Source of the DNA: Paracoccus indicus
GTDB lineage: Bacteria > Pseudomonadota > Alphaproteobacteria > Rhodobacterales > Rhodobacteraceae
Assembly: GCF_003056335.1 (NCBI RefSeq)
Contig: NZ_PYWA01000002.1
Span: forward strand, 433,205-497,204
Reading direction: 5' to 3'
DNA length: 64,000 nt
Shown piece by piece: positions 55,902 to 63,228 of this stretch. A program made the position numbers and the translations under genes. Every line of letters begins with the position of its first letter. The first letter of the stretch is position 1. The notes under the pieces are model-generated. The model worked only from the letters and a program-made list of their open reading frames with translations. It had not been told where the DNA came from and searched no databases.

Positions 55902-57068
55902 ATGAAGATTGCGGTTGCGGGGCTTGGCTATGTCGGCCTGTCGAACGCCATTTTGCTGGCGCGTCAGCACGACGTCACTGCCGTCGATGTCGTGCAGGAC
56001 AAGATCAAGATGGTCTTGGCCGGCATTTCGCCCATCGTGGATGAGGAATGCGAACGTTTCCTGGCGGAAGGCAACCTGTCGCTGAAGGCGACGCTGGACC
56101 CGGTCGAGGCCTATGCGGATGCAGAATTCGTCATCATCGCGACCCCCACGAACTACGATCCCGAAACCAACGCCTTCAATACCGAAAGCATCGAGGCGGT
56201 CGTGGCCCAGGTTACCCGCATCAACCCCGAAGCGATCATGGTGATCAAGTCGACCATCCCCGTCGGCTATACCGCCGGGCTGATCGCCCGGACAGGGTGC
56301 GACAAGATCATGTTCTCGCCCGAGTTCCTGCGCGAAGGCCAGGCGCTGCATGACAACCTGCACCCCTCGCGGATCGTCGTGGGCGAGCGCTCGGAGCGGG
56401 CAGGGCGTTTCGCGCAGCTGCTCAAGGACGCCGCCATCAAAGAGGACGTCGAGATCCTTCTGACCGATTCCGACGAGGCCGAGGCGATCAAGCTGTTCGC
56501 GAACACTTTCCTTGCCATGCGCGTGGCCTATTTCAACGAATTGGACAGCTATGCCCTCAGCCATGGGCTGGATGCGCGCCAGATCATCGAGGGCGTCAGC
56601 CTGGATCCGCGCATCGGCGGGCATTACAACAACCCCTCGTTCGGTTATGGCGGCTATTGCCTGCCCAAGGACAGCAAGCAGCTGCTGGCAAACTATCAGA
56701 ACGTGCCGCAGAACCTGATCCGTGCCATCGTCGAGGCGAACCAGACCCGCAAGGACTTTCTGGCCAGCCGCATCATCGCCATGAACCCGCGGCGCGTGGG
56801 GATCTATCGCCTGGTCATGAAGGCGGGGTCGGACAACTTCCGCGACAGCTCGGTCCAGGACCTGATGAAGCGGGTCCGGGGCGAGGGCATCGAGGTCATC
56901 ATCTATGAACCGACGATGGCAGAGGACAGCTTCATCAACTCGCCCAATGAACGCGATCTGGCCCGCTTCAAGGAAATCTGCGACGTCATCGTGGCCAACC
57001 GCGTCACCGACGAGATCGCCGACATTCCCGACAAGATCTTCACCCGCGATCTTTTCCGCAACAACTGA
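55902..57068 (+). CDS. ugd: UDP-glucose/GDP-mannose-type nucleotide sugar dehydrogenase
   Basis: The enzyme oxidises a UDP-sugar, most likely UDP-glucose to UDP-glucuronate for an acidic polysaccharide. The Rossmann start is [40 protein letters not shown] follows as [11 protein letters not shown] and LHPSRIVVG, and the catalytic Cys is in [16 protein letters not shown] (about residue 252). The 388-residue length matches the short Ugd form. It heads the polysaccharide region and is followed by a hairpin. Confidence 0.93.
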   Translation: MKIAVAGLGYVGLSNAILLARQHDVTAVDVVQDKIKMVLAGISPIVDEECERFLAEGNLSLKATLDPVEAYADAEFVIIATPTNYDPETNAFNTESIEAVVAQVTRINPEAIMVIKSTIPVGYTAGLIARTGCDKIMFSPEFLREGQALHDNLHPSRIVVGERSERAGRFAQLLKDAAIKEDVEILLTDSDEAEAIKLFANTFLAMRVAYFNELDSYALSHGLDARQIIEGVSLDPRIGGHYNNPSFGYGGYCLPKDSKQLLANYQNVPQNLIRAIVEANQTRKDFLASRIIAMNPRRVGIYRLVMKAGSDNFRDSSVQDLMKRVRGEGIEVIIYEPTMAEDSFINSPNERDLARFKEICDVIVANRVTDEIADIPDKIFTRDLFRNN

Positions 57069-57078
57069 GCGTCCCACG

Positions 57079-57114
57079 AAGGCCCGTGACTTGCCTATGG
57101 CAGTCACGGGCCTT
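57079..57114. terminator. Long hairpin after the sugar dehydrogenase gene
   Basis: AAGGCCCGTGAC / GTCACGGGCCTT, extended by an inner TGCC/GGCA, makes a nearly perfect 16-bp stem with one bulged T and a TAT loop, 11 nt after the stop. Confidence 0.75.
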
Positions 57115-57159
57115 CGCCGCTAAGCTGCACAGAAATCCGGCATTTTTGGGCGATAACGC

Positions 57160-57696
57160 ATGCACGACAATCTTCTCATCGGGCCTGATGCTCATGGCCG
57201 CTTCAACCTTCAGATGCTGCGCGCCTTTCAGGGCAAGGGTGCGGTCCAGCGTGGCAAGCACAAGGTCAGCGACGGGGTCTATCTGTCCTGCGACCCCGAT
57301 GCGGCCATCGGGGGGCGGTATGAGTCAGGCGCCGACAACATGCTGCAGCTTCGCATGCAAGCGTCGGGGAATCCGCGTTGGCAGGCGCTGCATATCGAGC
57401 TGGGCGACCTGCGGTTGGGTCAAGCAGCGGTCTTCGGCATCGTGGCGCGCAGCCTGGCTCCGGCCTCGATCACCACGCGGGTCTGCCTGCGGTCCGGCAA
57501 CGGCGATCATTTCGTCGACAGCTTCTTTCCCAAGACCATGGTGTCCTTTGCTCAGCCCAGCACACATCTGGACGTCATGGACCTTTCCAGCAATCCCGAC
57601 CTTCCCAAGCAGGCGGAATGGCGCGACCTGATCCTGTTCTTCCGGTCGGGCGATGTCAGCCTGAACCTGCTGGATCTGCGCCTGTTCGCGGTGTGA
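57160..57696 (+). CDS. Protein of unknown function in the polysaccharide region
   Basis: I do not recognise a family. The 178-residue protein has no signal peptide or membrane segment. It is rich in short beta-strand-like stretches (VYLSCDPDAA, LQLRMQASG, FFPKTMVSFA), which suggests a small beta-sandwich, perhaps a ligand-binding domain. It ends where the first glycosyltransferase begins (GTGA overlap possible), so it is cotranscribed with it. Its GC content is like the flanking genes, so it is not clearly a late arrival. Confidence 0.75.
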   Translation: MHDNLLIGPDAHGRFNLQMLRAFQGKGAVQRGKHKVSDGVYLSCDPDAAIGGRYESGADNMLQLRMQASGNPRWQALHIELGDLRLGQAAVFGIVARSLAPASITTRVCLRSGNGDHFVDSFFPKTMVSFAQPSTHLDVMDLSSNPDLPKQAEWRDLILFFRSGDVSLNLLDLRLFAV

Positions 57697-58685
57697 CCCC
57701 GTCCATGCCCCAGGGTCAGCTGGCCATCGTCATCCCGGTCTGGAACCTTCCCGACGATCTGACCGCCCTTCTGCGACAGATCGTGCAGATGCGCATCTTT
57801 TCGCAGGTCGTCATTGCCGATGACGCATCGGAACCCGATCTTTCGCCGCAGGCCCTGGGGCTGACGCAGATGCTGGCGTCGCTGGATGTCATCTATCTCA
57901 GGTCGCCTTCCCAGCAGGGGGCGGGGCATGCGCGCAACATGGGGCTGCAGGCCGTCACCGCGGCGAACGTGCTGTTCTTCGATGCCGACGATCGCCTGTG
58001 CGAGGATCTGCCGCTGATCTGGCAGCAGCACCTGCAGGCCGGCTGCCCCGATTTCACGATCTTCCGCCACAGCGATACCCGCGTCGAGGCAGCAGAGGGC
58101 CGCCAAGGCACCTTCCCGACCGAAGAGGCGATGTGGAACCGCGCCCTAGGCAACCGCACCACGCATATGCTGTCGGCCCAGGAGCGGGCCGATCTGGTCC
58201 TGATCAGCAACTATCCCTGGAACAAGATCTATCGCACCGATTTCCTGCGCGATCATGACATCACCTGTTCCGAAACGCCGGTTCACAACGATATCCGGCT
58301 GCATTGGCTCAGCTTCCTGAAGGCGCGCGACATCCAGGCCTCGGCGCTGATCGGCGCCCAGCACGTCATCGGCGAACGCGGTCATCACCTGACCGCACGC
58401 AAGGGCGCGGACCGGTTGTGCCTTGCCGGTATCCTGCAAGACCTGACGCATCAGATCCGGGCGGCTCACGGCAATGCAGTGATGGTGCAGCGCTTCATCC
58501 AGTTCGTCGACAGCATCTTCCGCTGGAACCTGGCGCAGGTCGAACAGGATCTGGTGCCGGACTTCCGCCGCCTGGCGGTGGACAGCTATCTGGCCTTCAC
58601 CCCGGCCGAGTTCCGGCTGTTCGCCGCAGCCCAGCCCGACCGTGCCGCCGAGATCGTCCAGTTCCTGCTGTCCGAAGGGGCCTGA
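57693..58685 (+). CDS. GT2-family glycosyltransferase
   Basis: The 330-residue GT-A fold enzyme starts QLAIVIPVWNLPDDLTALL. It has the nucleotide-sugar elements IADDASEP, QGAGHARNMGLQ and the DxD-like FFDADDRLCED. A later ISNYPWNKIYRTDFL is common in GT2 proteins acting on polysaccharide repeats. I use GTG 57693, which overlaps the upstream stop (GTGA); ATG 57705 is possible. The acceptor and donor sugars are unknown. Confidence 0.88.
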   Translation: MTPSMPQGQLAIVIPVWNLPDDLTALLRQIVQMRIFSQVVIADDASEPDLSPQALGLTQMLASLDVIYLRSPSQQGAGHARNMGLQAVTAANVLFFDADDRLCEDLPLIWQQHLQAGCPDFTIFRHSDTRVEAAEGRQGTFPTEEAMWNRALGNRTTHMLSAQERADLVLISNYPWNKIYRTDFLRDHDITCSETPVHNDIRLHWLSFLKARDIQASALIGAQHVIGERGHHLTARKGADRLCLAGILQDLTHQIRAAHGNAVMVQRFIQFVDSIFRWNLAQVEQDLVPDFRRLAVDSYLAFTPAEFRLFAAAQPDRAAEIVQFLLSEGA

Positions 58686-58686
58686 C

Positions 58687-59823
58687 ATGACCATCAGCTT
58701 CATCATCACCACCTACAACATCCGCGACTATGTCGGGACCTGCCTTGACTCGGTCGCCCGCGTCGCGCGCGGCGGAGATGAGGTGATCGTGGTCGACGAC
58801 GGCTCGGACGACGGCACGGTCGAGGCGATCCGCAGCTTTGCCGAACAGACCGGGTTTCCTGCCGATGTGTCGTTCCGTCCCGTCTACCTGGGCACGAACA
58901 CCATGGGCGGTGTCGGGATCGGTGCCAATATCGGCATGGCCGAGGCGACGCGCGACACGATCTTCTTCGTGGATGGCGACGACTGGATCCAGCCCGAGGG
59001 GTTTCAGCGTGCCCGCGCGCATTGGGCGATGCATCCGACCGACATCCTGTTCACGAACTATCTCGAATACGACCAGCAGGGCGATGCGACCCGCCACCCC
59101 GCCGATGCACAGCGTTGGGCGCCGCTGACGAACGGGCTGCCTTTGGACGAAAGCCGCCGCCTTGGGTTGGAGCTGATCGCCGTCCCCTGGCGCAAGTTCT
59201 ATCGCCGCGATTTCCTGCTGCGGAACGACCTGCGCTTTCCCGAAGGTGATTTCTTCTTCGAGGACAATCCCTTCCATTGGGCCGTCTGCCTGGCCGCGGG
59301 CAGCATCGGCTTCGTCAATGCCGTCACCTGCTTTCATCGGATCAACCGTCCCGGGCAGACCATGGCCTCGACCGGGATCGAGCTGACGGCTTTCTTCACC
59401 CATTTCGACACGATTTTGAACGGCCTGTCCCGCAAGGATCGGGATGGCATCCTGGGGGCTTGCCGCTGGTTGCTGAACAACATGATGTGGCACATTGGAC
59501 GCTTAGCTCCAGGGGCGCGGTATCGTTATGGTAAGGCCGCAGCGGGTACACTTCAGCGAATTCCCGACGACATCTGGTTGCAGCTGGCCGCGCAGAACGA
59601 AGATAAGCAGATCTGGCCCGTAGCAGAAAGACTGCGCCGAGGCGATATCGACGGCCAAGTGCTTCAATGGCAGAACCAGTCGTTGGAGCGCGCGGTCAAC
59701 GGTCTGGACCAGCGCTTGCGCGCGTTGGAGGCGGCATCTGCGCAAAGCCGTTCCGTCCTCCGGGGGATGCGTGCGGTAGATAGCTTCGCCAGCATCCAAA
59801 AATTGCGTGGCGAATTTAACTAG
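58687..59823 (+). CDS. GT2-family glycosyltransferase with C-terminal coiled coil
   Basis: The 378-residue enzyme starts MTISFIITTYNIRDYVGTCL and shows VIVVDDGSDDGT and the DxD motif in FFVDGDDWIQPEG. PWRKFYRRDFLLRN resembles the matching segment of the upstream transferase, so the two are probably related. Residues about 315-365 form a coiled coil (NQSLERAVNGLDQRLRALEAA), perhaps for membrane or partner contacts. ATG 58687 is used. The 3' end has noticeably lower GC than the start. Confidence 0.9.
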   Translation: MTISFIITTYNIRDYVGTCLDSVARVARGGDEVIVVDDGSDDGTVEAIRSFAEQTGFPADVSFRPVYLGTNTMGGVGIGANIGMAEATRDTIFFVDGDDWIQPEGFQRARAHWAMHPTDILFTNYLEYDQQGDATRHPADAQRWAPLTNGLPLDESRRLGLELIAVPWRKFYRRDFLLRNDLRFPEGDFFFEDNPFHWAVCLAAGSIGFVNAVTCFHRINRPGQTMASTGIELTAFFTHFDTILNGLSRKDRDGILGACRWLLNNMMWHIGRLAPGARYRYGKAAAGTLQRIPDDIWLQLAAQNEDKQIWPVAERLRRGDIDGQVLQWQNQSLERAVNGLDQRLRALEAASAQSRSVLRGMRAVDSFASIQKLRGEFN

Positions 59824-60563
59824 TTCTTCACGACGATCTCGCCGTCCTGCAATGTCAACAGCGGCGGATTGAAGGAGGGGGCAAGCCCTTTTGCACGTAG
59901 TTCGCCCAGTGAACTGCAGAACGCGGGTATATCGAACATTGGCAGATCGCGAATCGCTTGGGGTTCAACGTTCCACCACTCAGATTTCAACAACAGTTGC
60001 ACGGTGTCTTCATCGAAGCGAGGGCGGATTGGCTTGGCGGGGTTGCCGCCCATGATGGTATAGGCGGGCACGTCTTTGACGACGACGCTGCCTGCCGCGA
60101 TCACGGACCCCGTCCCGATCCTGATGCCCCCTTTGAGCACGCAATACCCCCCGATCCAGACATCATGGCCGATATCCACATAGCCAAGGTCACGGCTGAA
60201 TTTCGGTTGCTCAAGCTGGTTCACCACTTCCGGCATATGCTTTGTATGATAGCGCCCGTAGAAGAAGGGATTGGTGGAAACTGCCGCGATAGGATGATTG
60301 CCAGAAACGATATTTACGCCTCTTGCAATGCTGCAGTATCGACCAACTCGCATTCTGACTGTATCGCGCGAAGCAAGCGACACTTAGCTGAATGCCCCAA
60401 GCGACATCAGGCAACCCTGAGGATGTCTGGAATAGGGTTCAAGCTGCAGGTGGTTTGGGGTGATCACTTCGTGCCCGGCGTGGAACTTGCGCCGAATAGG
60501 CCCATCGAAAGGCTCTATCCGATGTTCGTTCAGAAGATTGGCACTGCGCTGCGAGAGTTTCAT
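59820..60563 (-). pseudogene. CatB/XAT-type O-acetyltransferase split by a nonsense codon
   Basis: The right part (59820-60383) encodes a left-handed beta-helix acetyltransferase: VRMRVGRYCSIARGVN, SGNHPIAAVSTNPFFY, DIGHDVWIGGYCVLKGG, VIAAGSVVVKDVPAYTIMGG. It lacks its N terminus. The missing part lies directly upstream in the same frame from ATG 60563 (MKLSQRSANLLNEH...LEPYSRHPQG...SLGAFS) and stops at TAA 60386-60384, exactly where family members have Tyr (GxFSY). GTG 60383 follows the stop but has no binding site. Restored length is 246 residues. Activity would need read-through or restart. Confidence 0.85.
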
Positions 60564-60610
60564 GAACTTCTTGGCCTGTATACTTTCGTTTCAGCTTTTC
60601 AGACAAACTA

Positions 60611-61675
60611 CTATGCCTGTTCAGCCTTGCGTTGCATGATAGACTTCATCTTTTGTGCGAACGCCATGGACATTTCACCCCGAGTGACGATGCGTTCTGC
60701 TAGCTTCAACTGCCAAGTAGGAACGATCAGCTGATCTTTCTGGTCCCTCGACTTCTCATACCCGTTTGGTGTCCGGAATAGATGGTCATTGGGCTCGCTG
60801 CTATGACGTTGAAAATATCGTCGGTCACGTTCCGCGGAATCCTGGATCTGGTCGAACAGATCTCCATGAACATGGATCAACTTGGAGAACAGCCCATCCT
60901 GATTGGGAAACAGGGCCGCGATGATCCCGCGTCTCGCCTTGGTCTTTTGGAAGCCGTGGGTTCTTCGCGCATGATGAAGCAAATGCAGTGCGGTTTCCGA
61001 GTAGCGTTCGTTGGCAGCAACCTCGGGGTTGCCACGCGTGATCCCCAGACGCCGGCACAGGACGTCCAGAATATCCGCTCCGTCCCAATCCGCACGCTCG
61101 ATCGAAAGCATGTCGAAGGGGTTGAACGGCGCATGAAAGCGAAGCCGTTCGACAAAGGCGGAATAGCTGAAGAAATCGAAGCCATGCCGCATTCGGAAGT
61201 TCATCGCAAAAGCCTGAATGTCGTTGGCCCGAGATTTCATGAAAGCTTCGCCTGGCGTGCGGAACATGCCGCCTTTCAGGAACTGAGCGTATACCGATTC
61301 GACGAATGGAAAGGGATTTCTGAACAGGATCATGATACGCACATTCTCGACCCCGAAGCGTACGTTCAATGCGTCAACTATGTGGCCGGTGATTTCGCAA
61401 TCCCACAAAGAATTCACAAACTCCTCAGATGAGATGAGGATTCGGTCGCAATCGGCAGCCGCAGCCTCCCGGGCGATTTTTTCGATAGCGGTGGGGATTT
61501 CGACCGGCTGAAGATTGTGAAGCGGGCGGTGGCTGAAATAGCCGGTATCTTCGCGGCAGGTCATCGGATAGCACAGCCCCTCAGAGCGATGGAGCCCATC
61601 ATTGCGGTGCAGAAAGGATTGCAGGGCAGTGGATGCACATTTGGGCATCCCGACGTGCAGATAAACAGTGGTCAT
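60611..61675 (-). CDS. Sulfotransferase family protein
   Basis: The 354-residue protein has the PAPS-binding 5' loop YLHVGMPKCASTALQSFL at its N terminus, an Ala form of the usual KTGTT motif. The 3'-phosphate site is IMILFRNPFPFVESVYAQF. It would transfer sulfate to a sugar or other hydroxyl group, in keeping with the surrounding glycosyltransferases. The gene is clearly lower in GC than the housekeeping part, which suggests horizontal transfer. Its acceptor is unknown. Confidence 0.87.
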   Translation of the reverse strand: MTTVYLHVGMPKCASTALQSFLHRNDGLHRSEGLCYPMTCREDTGYFSHRPLHNLQPVEIPTAIEKIAREAAAADCDRILISSEEFVNSLWDCEITGHIVDALNVRFGVENVRIMILFRNPFPFVESVYAQFLKGGMFRTPGEAFMKSRANDIQAFAMNFRMRHGFDFFSYSAFVERLRFHAPFNPFDMLSIERADWDGADILDVLCRRLGITRGNPEVAANERYSETALHLLHHARRTHGFQKTKARRGIIAALFPNQDGLFSKLIHVHGDLFDQIQDSAERDRRYFQRHSSEPNDHLFRTPNGYEKSRDQKDQLIVPTWQLKLAERIVTRGEMSMAFAQKMKSIMQRKAEQA

Positions 61676-62197
61676 TCAACTTCTCTTGCTTGGACTGCGG
61701 GTGTATGTGTCCGCAGTTCGGTCATGCCCTTGCCGACAGGCAGCATCGAGTCCCCATAGTCGCCGTCCTACGATGCTGGCGGATCGTATCTACCCTTTCT
61801 TTATGAAGGATATAGGCGCTGGTCTCAATGTTCCGGCTTGCCATTTCGCCGTAATCGTGTGGTGCAGTTTAAACCGACATGGCAACGGGATCCGTGACAA
61901 GTGATAGGCTAGGCCGTGCCGGTTGGCAGATATCGCCGACGAAATGGCGGCCCTACGCCGATCTACGTTTTGGGCGCCTCCCATTCTGTAGGGAGGAATG
62001 GGAGGGTGGGGGCACTTGCCGCCGACGCACGGATGCTCTCCAAAAGTGAAAACATCTTGGTCGTGGTCCTTTTCGCACATGAGTGCTTCTGTGCGCCATC
62101 AATTTGAGTGACCTGCCAGCAGGCGACGTTTTCATCGGGATCCATGGTGTCACCGACGCGCTTTACATCCACGAGGCCTGCTCTGCCCCCTTAGAAC
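61676..62197. other. AT-richer gene-free stretch between the sulfotransferase and the IS
   Basis: About 520 nt without a convincing gene on either strand. It has a perfect 10-bp inverted repeat at 61977-62005 and no recognisable remnant of a transposase or sugar gene. It probably marks a junction of transferred DNA. Confidence 0.5.
61977..62005. repeat. Perfect 10-bp inverted repeat in the gene-free stretch
   Basis: CCTCCCATTC and GAATGGGAGG are separated by 9 nt. The loop also contains GGGAG, which can pair with the left arm in a second way. No T-run follows. Confidence 0.6.
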
Positions 62198-62259
62198 TGG
62201 ACCGTTGCAAGCTGGAGTTTTCGGTCACTCTTTCTTGGTTGGGAGGGGAGTGGAAACGC

Positions 62260-62562
62260 ATGAAAGCATCGAAGTCCACGGACGCGCAAAAGGCGTTCAT
62301 CTTGCGGCAAGGTGAAGGCGGGATGCCGGTTGCCGAGATCTGCCGAAAGGCTGGGATCAGTCAGGCGACCTATTTCAACTGGAAGAAAAGATATGGCGGG
62401 CTGCTGCCCGACGAGATGCGCCGACTGAAGCTGCTTGAGGACGAGAATTCGCGGCTAAAGAAGAACGTTGCGGATTTGACGCTGGACCGCGAAATGGCGA
62501 GCGTGTGAACGCCATCGGTCCGAGTGAGCACGCGAACGGACGTCATCCGGCGAAAGCTCTGA
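62260..62562 (+). pseudogene. IS-A transposase orfA, with in-frame insertion and stop
   Basis: The frame starts MKASKSTDAQKAFILRQGEG and has an HTH (VAEICRKAGISQATYFNWKK) and the leucine-zipper part LKLLEDENSRLKKNVADLTL. After DREM the frame enters a 42-nt foreign stretch with TGA at 62506-62508. It then returns in the same frame to DVIRRKL and stops at 62562, which is the normal end of this orfA type. Relative to my expectation the insertion replaces 6 nt and adds 36 nt, keeping the frame. Confidence 0.85.
62501..62533 (+). repeat. Hairpin mini-repeat copy 1, in IS-A orfA
   Basis: 33 nt with outer arms GCGTG/CACGC and the core CGCCATCGGTCCGAG (62510-62524). The flanks are transposase sequence on both sides. 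See the finding on the four copies. Confidence 0.75.
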
Positions 62563-62858
62563 AGCCGGAACGGTCGCGTAAACTTGTCTGTGGTATGTGC
62601 GCAGATTGGGCGGTCTCGATCCGCAGGGGTAGCCATGGGTGCGCCATTGGTCCGAGCAGCCATGACGACGGTGCCCTGCGATTGGACTGCTTCAGCTACC
62701 AATACCAGTCCCGCCGCACGGATCCGGCAGCGTGTGACAGGCGCGGATCAAAGATATCTGTGAAACGCGTGTTCGATACGGATATCGAAGCGTGCATATT
62801 GTCCTTGATCGCGAGAGCTGGCGCCACAGTATCGAGAAAACCTACAGTGTTTACAGGG
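62559..62858 (+). pseudogene. IS-A transposase orfB, 5' fragment
   Basis: The fragment starts LKPERSRKLVCGMCADWAVSIRR, matching the opening of an IS3 orfB, overlapping the orfA end by 4 nt. An in-frame insertion (GSHGCAIGPSSHDDG) then separates SIRR from LRLDCFSYQYQSRR. A one-base slip near 62731-62740 shifts the frame, after which ARIKDICETRVRYGYRSVHIV is readable. The fragment ends at 62858 at the start of IS-B, before any DDE residue. It cannot make transposase. Confidence 0.85.
62632..62666 (+). repeat. Hairpin mini-repeat copy 2, in IS-A orfB
   Basis: 35 nt with outer arms GCCATG/CATGAC and the core CGCCATTGGTCCGAG (62642-62656). It is in frame with the transposase on both sides. Confidence 0.78.
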
Positions 62859-62925
62859 TGACCTGCGCGCCGGAACGTCCCTCGGTTTAATGTGGAGTTT
62901 GCTCCACGACGAAGGAGCAGACGAC

Positions 62926-63228
62926 ATGAGGGAAAGCCGCTTCACCGAGGCGCAGATCATTGGGATGATCAAGGAGCTGGAAGCCGGAATGGCGACGGCG
63001 GAGGTCTGTCGCCGTCATGGGCTCAGCGCGGCGACGTTCTACAAGCTCAGGGCCAAGTATGGCGGCATGGACGTGTCCGATGCCCAGAGGCTGAGGGCGC
63101 TGGAGGACGAGAACGGCAAGCTGAAACGGCTTCTGGCTGACGCGATGCTCGACAACATCGTGCTCAAGGATCTTCTGGGATCGAAGCCATGGGACGCCAC
63201 TGGTCCAAGGACCATGACTGAGGCCTGA
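62926..63228 (+). CDS. IS-B transposase orfA
   Basis: The 100-residue OrfA has an HTH (RFTEAQIIGMIKELEAGMATAEVCRRHGLSAATFYKLRAKYGG read in parts) and a leucine zipper (LRALEDENGKLKRLLADAML). Family OrfA proteins usually end soon after VLKDLLG; here an extra segment SKPWDATGPRTMTEA follows because mini-repeat copy 3 is inserted in frame. ATG 62926 follows GAAGGAG and is preferred over the in-frame ATG at 62890. Confidence 0.88.
   Translation: MRESRFTEAQIIGMIKELEAGMATAEVCRRHGLSAATFYKLRAKYGGMDVSDAQRLRALEDENGKLKRLLADAMLDNIVLKDLLGSKPWDATGPRTMTEA
63186..63218 (+). repeat. Hairpin mini-repeat copy 3, at the IS-B orfA end
   Basis: 33 nt with outer arms GCCATG/CATGAC and the core CGCCACTGGTCCAAG (63195-63209). 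It also contains the perfect inner palindrome TGGTCC-AA-GGACCA (63201-63214). Confidence 0.8.

Larger units (their letters stand above)
62198..62858 (+). mobile_element. Truncated IS3-family element (IS-A)
   Basis: This holds a damaged orfA and the first part of orfB of an IS3-family insertion sequence. The left end is placed at TGGACCGTTGCAAGC (62198), which resembles ends of related elements, but it is not certain. At 62858 the orfB frame, still in conserved sequence (KTYSVYR), meets the left end of a second IS (TGACCTGCGC), so the right part of IS-A was lost or displaced. Two hairpin mini-repeats also interrupt it. Confidence 0.75.

Noticed and set aside
61790..62107. Small open frames on both strands before IS-A
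   Set aside because: No ribosome-binding site, no family resemblance and inconsistent codon use; probably chance frames in AT-richer DNA.
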